NCBI GenBank assembly: GCA_015231955.1 | Contig: JADGAN010000032.1 | Coordinates: 1-59,663 of the forward strand | Direction of reading: 5' to 3' | DNA length: 59,663 nt | From: Oligoflexia bacterium | Lineage (GTDB): Bacteria > Bdellovibrionota > Bacteriovoracia > Bacteriovoracales > Bacteriovoracaceae | Position numbers and translations under genes: made by a program | Shown here: piece after piece, positions 53,683-59,663 of the stretch | Layout of the letters: each line of letters begins with the position of its first letter | How positions within the stretch are numbered: position 1 is the stretch's first letter | Notes under the pieces: model-generated | What the model was told of the DNA's origin: nothing | The model's input: only the letters and a program-made list of their open reading frames with translations | Database searches by the model: none

Positions 53683-54306
53683 ATGTTTTCTGAAATTAAG
53701 CAATACTTGGCAACAGTTTTAGCAGAGTATAGTGGTGGTGATGGATACGAAATTTTATTAAAGGCCAAGGATGAATATTTTGCGCTAACAGGAACCATTC
53801 ACGAAGAAAACGATGAGTATGAACATAAGATGAATTGTTTTAATGATTGGTTCTTGTTGCACTACTCGACCGAAAAAAACGGGGCATCAATTATTTGTGA
53901 CTATCTTTTTCGTAAAGAGGCCCCGAAAGAGATCATGGATGTTTTTAAGGCGCCCAATTATGCTCTCTTTGAGTTTAAGAAGACCAATTCTAAAAACCAA
54001 GTGGTGTTAAAAGATGTGCTTCATGATAAAACGATCTTATTGCCAGAGATGAAAATTGGATTGATTGAGGATGATCTTTTTATTGGAAGAACGCTTACTT
54101 TGGATACTGAGCGCAACTATCTTATGAAAGGAATTTGTGTGCTTCCTCAAGATGCAAAATCGGTTTGCGCTAAGCAGGCAAAACGGGTGAGAAAGTTGCA
54201 CGTACCGACTGAAGAGACCACCTTTCTTTTGACCTTAGAGTTTTTAAAGACCAAGTGGCTTCGCTATGGTCGACATATTGATGCTAAAAAGATTTTTGTA
54301 TTTTAA
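53683..54306 (+). CDS. conserved-looking cytoplasmic protein, unknown
   Basis: 207 aa, no signal or membrane segment. N-terminal helical part has YFALTGTIHEE and a DWFLLHYS motif; the C-terminal half is beta-rich. No family recognised. Behind a strong GGGAGGG. It lies between lepA and a glycosyltransferase-like gene, all on the plus strand. Confidence 0.7.
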   Translation: MFSEIKQYLATVLAEYSGGDGYEILLKAKDEYFALTGTIHEENDEYEHKMNCFNDWFLLHYSTEKNGASIICDYLFRKEAPKEIMDVFKAPNYALFEFKKTNSKNQVVLKDVLHDKTILLPEMKIGLIEDDLFIGRTLTLDTERNYLMKGICVLPQDAKSVCAKQAKRVRKLHVPTEETTFLLTLEFLKTKWLRYGRHIDAKKIFVF

Positions 54307-54320
54307 ATTTAAATTTAAGT

Positions 54321-55385
54321 ATGACTAAGCTATATGGATTTACCCTACTTCGTAATGGAGTAAAATACGATTACCCTTTCAAGGAGAGTTTCTCTTCTCT
54401 GGCACCTTTAGTGGAGAAGCTCTATGTGGCGTTGGGAGACTCTGAGGATGTATCCGAAGAGGCCCTGGCCGCGCTCCCGATTTTCCCAAAGATTAAGTTG
54501 ATTCGCACCATGTGGGATCTCTCTTTGCGTGAAGGTGGACTGATTATGTCGGAGCAAACCAATGTGGCCTTAAACACTCTAAGGAGGGAGGTAAAGGAGG
54601 AGGGCGCTTGGGGATTTTACATTCAAGCGGACGAAGTGATCCATGAGAGTGATTATGAGATCATAAAGCGTGATATTGAACGCGCCCACTCGCTTGGATA
54701 TGAGGCCGTACGCTTTCGTTATTTGCACTTTTGGCAAACTCACGCTCAAATTGCCATTAATAAAAAGTGGTATCCCAGTGAAATTCGCGCCATTCGTCTT
54801 TCAAAGAGCACGATTGAGAGTTGGGGAGATGCTCAAAGTTTTCGAGGTATCGATGCTGATAAAATCTACGATAGCGATGCCTATATCTTTCATTACGGGC
54901 ATGTTCGCGAGGGAGATTCGTATCGAAGTAAGAAAGCAGATATTTTAAAGCTCTACCACCGCGATGGAAGATTAAAAAAATATAAGCGAAGAGAGGCCAG
55001 GTATGATCGTCAAACCAAATGCATTGCTTTTTGTGGATTTCACCCGCAAGTGATGAAGGAGCGTATTTTGCGTTTGGGAGATGAGTGGGACTACCTTAAT
55101 GAACTTAATAAATCTACAACTTACTATGTGGTAGTGGAAGATGAGCATGAGGATGAGGAGAAACTGGATAAAGTAAAACCGTTGTGCTTAGAGATCATTC
55201 CTCGTGAAAAATTTTCAATCTTAAAATTTTGGAAAGAGAGAAAACGTGTCATTATTATGCACCCACGGATGCATGAGCGCCTGCTCTTTTGGGATTTTAT
55301 ACCGGAATCGATGCACTCTCCACTTGCTAGAAAGTGGGATGCAAAAATGCTTTTAAGGCTTAAATTATCATCCCGTCTGGGTTGA
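54321..55385 (+). CDS. glycosyltransferase-like protein (GT-A fold)
   Basis: 354 aa. Opens GFTLLRNGVKYDYPFKES, as in some family 2 glycosyltransferases, and FYIQADEVIHE holds the DxE in place of DxD. LRFRY-like sugar-binding residues follow. Likely adds a sugar to a surface glycan. Its tail overlaps the convergent membrane protein by 18 bp. Confidence 0.74.
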   Translation: MTKLYGFTLLRNGVKYDYPFKESFSSLAPLVEKLYVALGDSEDVSEEALAALPIFPKIKLIRTMWDLSLREGGLIMSEQTNVALNTLRREVKEEGAWGFYIQADEVIHESDYEIIKRDIERAHSLGYEAVRFRYLHFWQTHAQIAINKKWYPSEIRAIRLSKSTIESWGDAQSFRGIDADKIYDSDAYIFHYGHVREGDSYRSKKADILKLYHRDGRLKKYKRREARYDRQTKCIAFCGFHPQVMKERILRLGDEWDYLNELNKSTTYYVVVEDEHEDEEKLDKVKPLCLEIIPREKFSILKFWKERKRVIIMHPRMHERLLFWDFIPESMHSPLARKWDAKMLLRLKLSSRLG

Positions 55386-56411
55386 TCCTAGTTCGCTGGT
55401 ATCGTCGAGTGCCCCGTTTTCCATTTCCTTTTTGGCATCACTAAGTTCTCGGCGGTGAGTGAGGTAAGGAATGACTCCCATCAAGTTAACGATAATAGTA
55501 ACCATCAAGAAAAAATTAAAGAGAGATGCTCCATTGGTGACGCCATAATAGGAGAATAGGGTATTGAAGGCGAGGTGGCCAACACCAATGCCAGAGGGTG
55601 TGATCGGAATTGCAACCGCAACAAATCCTAGTGGAATAAAGGTGAGTCCATCAAGAATTGTAATACTTCTTGGTGCATTAGCGGCATACTCAAAAAAGGG
55701 GCTAGCGAGCGTCCAGAAGATCAAGTTGTTCATCATCTGAGTGAACATGCTTAAGAGGATTAAAAAGATAACATTTTTTTTATTTTTACCAATAATCCAG
55801 AATTGCGCTAAGGTTTTATTAAACTGTTTGCCAAGAAAAGGAATCTTGTTTCCAAGATTAAAGACCGATTGCTGAAAGCGCTGAGGAAGAAAGAGCGATA
55901 AGATAAAGAGCAACATTCCTGCAAAAATCATAAAATTGAGGTGAATAAGGTTGGCCAGTGCAGGAGAAATAGCAGTTAGCTCACTATATTTAATGATGCT
56001 GGCAATACCCATGAGAAAGAGTAGCCCAAAGAGGCCTAAAATGCGATCCATGAATACAGAGGTGAGAAGAAAGGTCTTCGAAAGGTTGGGATCGATTTTT
56101 CGGGCATAGATGAGTTTGACAAAATCCCCACTGACGGCGCCAGGAAGAACGGTGTTAAACAGGTTCCCAATCCAGGTGAGTCGCAAAATATCAAAGTAGT
56201 TGAATTTTTTGCTAGACTTTGCTTCGAGAATTTTTTTCCAACGAATGGCCACCAAGAACAGCGCCATGCAGGTGATGGCAAATGCAATGACCCAATGAGA
56301 TTTGTGCGCCACGAACGAATCTTGTAAGATGGAGAAATCGATCTTGCCACTTTGGAAGAGCCAGTAGACAAGGGCCACCGCAATTGAGAGCTTAATTAGA
56401 AACTTTATCAT
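55368..56411 (-). CDS. flippase-like membrane protein (LPG synthase TM domain family)
   Basis: 347 aa, about eight helices. GNLFNTVLPGAVSGDFVKLIY and VAIPITPSGIGVGH are the hallmarks of the UPF0104/AglD2 family. No C-terminal lysyl-transfer domain. Probably moves or modifies lipid-linked molecules. I chose ATG 56411 (GGAG 9 bp away) over a frame opening at 56447, which lies in the upstream gene. Overlaps the glycosyltransferase stop by 20 bp. Confidence 0.85.
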   Translation of the reverse strand: MIKFLIKLSIAVALVYWLFQSGKIDFSILQDSFVAHKSHWVIAFAITCMALFLVAIRWKKILEAKSSKKFNYFDILRLTWIGNLFNTVLPGAVSGDFVKLIYARKIDPNLSKTFLLTSVFMDRILGLFGLLFLMGIASIIKYSELTAISPALANLIHLNFMIFAGMLLFILSLFLPQRFQQSVFNLGNKIPFLGKQFNKTLAQFWIIGKNKKNVIFLILLSMFTQMMNNLIFWTLASPFFEYAANAPRSITILDGLTFIPLGFVAVAIPITPSGIGVGHLAFNTLFSYYGVTNGASLFNFFLMVTIIVNLMGVIPYLTHRRELSDAKKEMENGALDDTSELGSTQTG

Positions 56412-57246
56412 TGACCTGATCTCCATATAACTTCCTACTTGTAACAATCTCTATCCCAGATACCTCGGTATCGACATAGGAAAAGGCATATTTTAAAAAC
56501 ATTGAGTATGCGGCATTTATAGCAATAATAAAACCAAAGCGACCATCTAGGAAACCTAATTTTATAAAATAGCACTCAATAAACTTGAAAAAAGGCCGGA
56601 ACAGTAGAGAGTAGAAGCGAAGTTTGCGCCCATTTTGACGCTTGAGTAATTCTGCGGCACCAAGAGAGGCATAACGAATATTAGTCTGAACTTGTTGCAT
56701 AAGCGTTTTAAAGGTGTAGTGATGGAGATGACCTTGCAGTGTTCCTACCGTTCTTAAGGATTGTTCGGAACACTCTTTTTTAGTGGTCAGTTCTTCATGC
56801 ACATGAGGTGTAGTCCACTCGCAGTAATTTTTATGATAGAGGCGCACCTGCATGTCGGGATACCAGCCACCGTGAGTGATGGCCTTTCCGCAAAAGAAAT
56901 TTAAACGGTTTACCTTATAGAGGAGTGGTGAAGAGGAAGAGGAAGAGGTTGTGGTGTGTTCAAGGATGGAGTTCTTAAGTTCCTCAGAGATCTCCTCATC
57001 TGCGTCAATATTTAAAATCCATTCGTTGCGACAGAAAGTTGCAGCATAATTTTTTTGCTGACCAAAGCCCAAAAATTTTTGTGGAATAACCTTCGCTCCT
57101 AGATTAGTTGCGATAAGTACAGTATGATCAACACTTCCTGAGTCGACGACGATGATCTCATCTGCAAAGCTAGCAGAGCGAATAGCGCGTTCGATATTCG
57201 ACTCTTCGTTGAGTGTAATAATTGTTACCGATAAATTTTTTTTCAT
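56392..57246 (-). CDS. WaaE/LgtF-like family 2 glycosyltransferase
   Basis: 284 aa. LSVTIITLNEESNIERAI, VVDSGSVDHT and NIDADEEIS are the GT-2 motifs; HGGWYPDMQVRLY with HVHEEL is typical of the LPS core glucosyltransferase WaaE/KdtX. A serine run is encoded by GAAGAG repeats. Divergent from ugd by 21 bp. Confidence 0.87.
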   Translation of the reverse strand: MKKNLSVTIITLNEESNIERAIRSASFADEIIVVDSGSVDHTVLIATNLGAKVIPQKFLGFGQQKNYAATFCRNEWILNIDADEEISEELKNSILEHTTTSSSSSSPLLYKVNRLNFFCGKAITHGGWYPDMQVRLYHKNYCEWTTPHVHEELTTKKECSEQSLRTVGTLQGHLHHYTFKTLMQQVQTNIRYASLGAAELLKRQNGRKLRFYSLLFRPFFKFIECYFIKLGFLDGRFGFIIAINAAYSMFLKYAFSYVDTEVSGIEIVTSRKLYGDQVNDKVSN

Positions 57247-57267
57247 AATCAGGAGTGGGAGTATAGC

Positions 57268-58743
57268 ATGAAAGTATCGATGATTGGAACTGGCTATGTT
57301 GGACTTGTATCAGGAACTTGCTTTGCTGAGATGGGGCATGAAGTTACCTGCATCGATGTTGATGAAAGAAAGATTAAGATGTTAAAAGAGGGGAAATCCC
57401 CCATTTATGAGCCGGGCCTGACAGAGATGATTGTTCGCAATGCCCATGGTAAGCGCCTCTTGTTTGCCAGTAATTATGCTTCCGTGGGAGACTCTCCCGC
57501 TACTTTTTTGGCGGTAGGAACACCGGCCTCGGAAGATGGTAAGGCCGATTTAACTGCGCTCTTTTTGGCCGCCAAAGATGTGGCCATGCATATTAAGGAT
57601 GGTGCGATCATCGTGATTAAATCCACTGTTCCAGTGGGTACTGCTAAACGCCTTCGCGAATATGTTGCTAGCATCACCAATAAAAAATTCTCGATCGTCA
57701 ATAACCCAGAATTTTTAAAAGAGGGAAGTGCCATTAACGATTTCATGCGCCCTGATCGCGTGATCATCGGATACGACCGCTACAATGAGATGTACGCTGG
57801 TGAGATTATGGATGATCTTTACGCTCCCCTAGTGCTTCAAGGTAACCCGATTTATCATATGTCCAATTTATCGGCAGAGATGACAAAGTATGCCGCTAAT
57901 AGTTTTCTTGCAACCAAGATCTCCTTTATCAACGATATCGCTCGCCTCTGCGATTTAACGGGTGCCGATATCGAAGAGGTTAGGCGTGGCATCACCTCGG
58001 ATAAAAGAATTGGGCCACACTTTTTATACCCAGGCCCAGGATATGGTGGGAGCTGTTTTCCAAAAGATGTGCAAGCGCTGATGTCGACTGCTGCTGAATA
58101 TGATCACCCCATGAAGATTGTTCGTGCCGCCCATGATGTTAACAATGAACAAAAATTTTATCTCTTTAAAAAATTGATGAAACACTTTGGTGGCGATATC
58201 AAAGGTAAAGTTATCGCGATGTGGGGAGTGGCCTTTAAACCCAATACCGATGATATTCGTGAATCACCGGCGCTTACATTAGTTGGCGAAATTGTTAAGG
58301 CCGGAGGAATTGTTCGTTTTTACGATCCCATCGCTGCAGAAAATTTTATAAGTGAGATGCGAGAGGAGCTTAGTGGTGAGGATCAACTCACCTCGTACGA
58401 TAATAAATATGATTGCTTAAATGGGGCAGCGGCCCTGATGTTGGTGACTGAATGGCCAGAGTTTAGAGCTCCCGATTTTATGGAGATTAAACAGCGTTTG
58501 GCCACTCCAGTTTTAATTGATGGAAGAAATCTTTACCCTACATCACGTATCCACGATCATGGTATTCACTACTATGCTGTTGGAAAATATATTTCAAAAG
58601 ATCATCAAAAGTTAAAGAGTGAGCGTGATGTAAGTCGCGATAAGCACGATCACTATCATAGTTATCATCACGATGGAGGCATTGGTTCTGCTTATGAAAA
58701 TTGGCATACTACAACTGAACTCCCAACTGGATCCAAAAACTAA
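57268..58743 (+). CDS. ugd: UDP-glucose 6-dehydrogenase with His-rich tail
   Basis: 491 aa; makes UDP-glucuronate. GTGYVGLV binds NAD, KSTVPVGT follows, and the catalytic Cys is in YGGSCFPKD near residue 262. WGVAFKPNTDDIRESP is also present. The last about 55 residues add a tail with SRDKHDHYHSYHHDGG, not part of the usual enzyme (about 440 aa). The tail overlaps the next gene's start region. Metal binding by the tail is possible. Confidence 0.94.
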   Translation: MKVSMIGTGYVGLVSGTCFAEMGHEVTCIDVDERKIKMLKEGKSPIYEPGLTEMIVRNAHGKRLLFASNYASVGDSPATFLAVGTPASEDGKADLTALFLAAKDVAMHIKDGAIIVIKSTVPVGTAKRLREYVASITNKKFSIVNNPEFLKEGSAINDFMRPDRVIIGYDRYNEMYAGEIMDDLYAPLVLQGNPIYHMSNLSAEMTKYAANSFLATKISFINDIARLCDLTGADIEEVRRGITSDKRIGPHFLYPGPGYGGSCFPKDVQALMSTAAEYDHPMKIVRAAHDVNNEQKFYLFKKLMKHFGGDIKGKVIAMWGVAFKPNTDDIRESPALTLVGEIVKAGGIVRFYDPIAAENFISEMREELSGEDQLTSYDNKYDCLNGAAALMLVTEWPEFRAPDFMEIKQRLATPVLIDGRNLYPTSRIHDHGIHYYAVGKYISKDHQKLKSERDVSRDKHDHYHSYHHDGGIGSAYENWHTTTELPTGSKN

Positions 58744-59470
58744 CTTAGAGAAGATAAAAAGCTACGCTTCGAAGATAAAAAATGAAGGGGTGGTGGCGCT
58801 GTTTTTACCAGAGTATTTCTACTCTTTTTCCGCACAAGGTTCCACCCCCTTTGTCGATCCCCTTGAGGATATTTGCCAACTAGCACGCACGCTAGGGGTC
58901 TTTTTAGTAGGGGGCTCGGCGGTCACCAAAGTAGGGGATCGCCTCTATAATCGTGCTTATAATATCTCACCCAACGGTGAGCTCTTAAGTTATTACGATA
59001 AAATCAACCTCTTTGTTTGTAACCTTCAAAGCGCCTCTTACGATGAGAGCAAACACTATACGGGTGGTACCTCTCAAACCTTGCTGACCCTGGAGGGGCA
59101 TGAGGATTTTACTATTGGCATGAGTCTTTGCTTTGATCTTCGCTTTCCCGAGCATTTTCGCTCCATGAGTGGCCGGGGGGCCAATGTGCTCTCGATTGCC
59201 GCCGCCTTTACCGTGCCCACAGGACTTGCTCACTGGCATACTTTGGTTCGTGCACGTGCTATTGAAAATCAGGCGTATGTGATTGCCGCCGCTCAATGTG
59301 GGGTGGTCACTTGCAACTCTACTCGCAAAGAGACTTTTGGCCACTCGCTAGTAGTCGATCCTTGGGGGGAGGTCTTGATCGATGCTGGCGCAAGTGAGGA
59401 GGGGCCTTGGTTCTGCGATTTACAGCGCTCGCTTATCGATGATGTACGCTCACGCATGAAAGTCTTGTGA
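58694..59470 (+). CDS. carbon-nitrogen hydrolase (nitrilase superfamily, Nit-like)
   Basis: 258 aa. Catalytic triad E40 (FLPEYF), K103 (YYDKIN), C146 (GMSLCFDLRFPE). The C-terminal VVDPWGE is conserved in the Nit/NIT2-like branch, which removes the amide from omega-amides such as deaminated glutathione. I chose the ATG at 58694 where homology begins; 58673 would add seven residues. It overlaps ugd by 50 bp. The IS66-like end lies 15 bp after its stop. Confidence 0.88.
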   Translation: MKIGILQLNSQLDPKTNLEKIKSYASKIKNEGVVALFLPEYFYSFSAQGSTPFVDPLEDICQLARTLGVFLVGGSAVTKVGDRLYNRAYNISPNGELLSYYDKINLFVCNLQSASYDESKHYTGGTSQTLLTLEGHEDFTIGMSLCFDLRFPEHFRSMSGRGANVLSIAAAFTVPTGLAHWHTLVRARAIENQAYVIAAAQCGVVTCNSTRKETFGHSLVVDPWGEVLIDAGASEEGPWFCDLQRSLIDDVRSRMKVL

Positions 59471-59485
59471 ATTTCTTCCAAAAAT

Positions 59486-59663
59486 GTAACTGCTCACACC
59501 CCTCAACCATCAACTTTCATCCAGATGCTATCAGCGGAATAGCTGTCAGCTATTCCACTTCAGCTTCTTCGAAAAAAATTGATTTAGGCCTTGAAATTTA
59601 ACTGGGCCTCTTGATTAAAATAAGTAATACTGATCTTTATGAGCAAGGATTCGATACGAGATA
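59486..59663. mobile_element. left terminus of an IS66-like element, cut by the window edge
   Basis: It begins with GTAACTGCTCACACCC, identical to the 16 bp MITE end. The next about 35 bp follow the MITE right arm with a few changes, then the sequence departs. A 10 bp perfect palindrome GGAATAGCTG/CAGCTATTCC at 59536-59556 follows. GTAA tips fit IS66. Its other end and target duplication lie outside the window. Confidence 0.65.
59639..59663 (+). CDS. start of an open frame inside the IS66-like element (partial)
   Basis: ATG at 59639 opens MSKDSIRD before the window ends, about 150 bp inside the terminus, where a transposase or helper gene would begin. Only eight codons are visible, so identity is not shown. 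Confidence 0.35.

Overview
The window comes from a Gram-negative bacterium with a compact, fairly AT-rich genome. Evidence for this is the lipopolysaccharide heptose enzymes, WaaE-like and WbuC-like proteins, a lipoprotein signal, RodZ and KtrAB. Several small secreted or coiled-coil proteins and the overall style suggest a Bdellovibrio/Bacteriovorax-type lineage, but that placement is a guess from impression. A Gsk close to the Escherichia coli enzyme shows that some genes have unusual relatives. No rRNA, tRNA or CRISPR was seen. Convergent genes often overlap at their 3' ends, and co-directional genes often overlap by 4 bp. || Region 1 (1-16.3 kb) is an accessory sugar or surface-glycan island. 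It holds a GmhB/HddC-like/GmhA heptose cassette, a PLP aminotransferase - ThDP enzyme - SDR operon, a kinase/nucleotidyltransferase fusion whose domains run opposite to HldE, a DPM-like glycosyltransferase with two small membrane proteins, a second SDR, and five radical SAM proteins, one of them B12-binding. Two almost identical 0.1 kb palindromic elements lie here. The second has perfect 16 bp ends beginning GTAA and an exact 8 bp target duplication. A third copy of the same end sits at the right edge of the window, followed by the start of a reading frame. Together they look like MITEs and the left end of their IS66-like parent. || Region 2 (16.3-24.3 kb) has acylphosphatase, a coiled-coil/alpha-crystallin fusion, a small secreted protein, a zinc-ribbon protein with a duplicated domain, a membrane-anchored unknown, an N-formylglutamate amidohydrolase-like protein, inosine-guanosine kinase and a receiver-histidine kinase. 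Region 3 (24.2-32.1 kb) is a chemotaxis locus: MCP, CheA, CheW, a minimal MCP, and a single-polypeptide CheR-CheB fusion. The CheA linker DNA is built of three consecutive perfect palindromes. || Region 4 (32.1-38.3 kb) contains the most interesting candidate system. It is a one-direction operon of a dikinase-type phosphotransferase without a PEP-binding barrel, a CDP-archaeol-synthase-like cytidylyltransferase, a UbiA-type prenyltransferase and a Cys/Met-type PLP enzyme. The first three could in principle prenylate, phosphorylate and CTP-activate a lipid. || Region 5 (38.5-59.5 kb) is more housekeeping: an HD-GYP-type protein, WbuC cupin, Map, Aat, ureohydrolase, TrmL, PepA, RodZ-like and TPR lipoprotein genes, KtrB/KtrA, a HAMP sensor, LepA, glycosyltransferases, a flippase-like membrane protein, UDP-glucose dehydrogenase with a His-rich tail, and a nitrilase-family hydrolase, ending at the IS66-like terminus.
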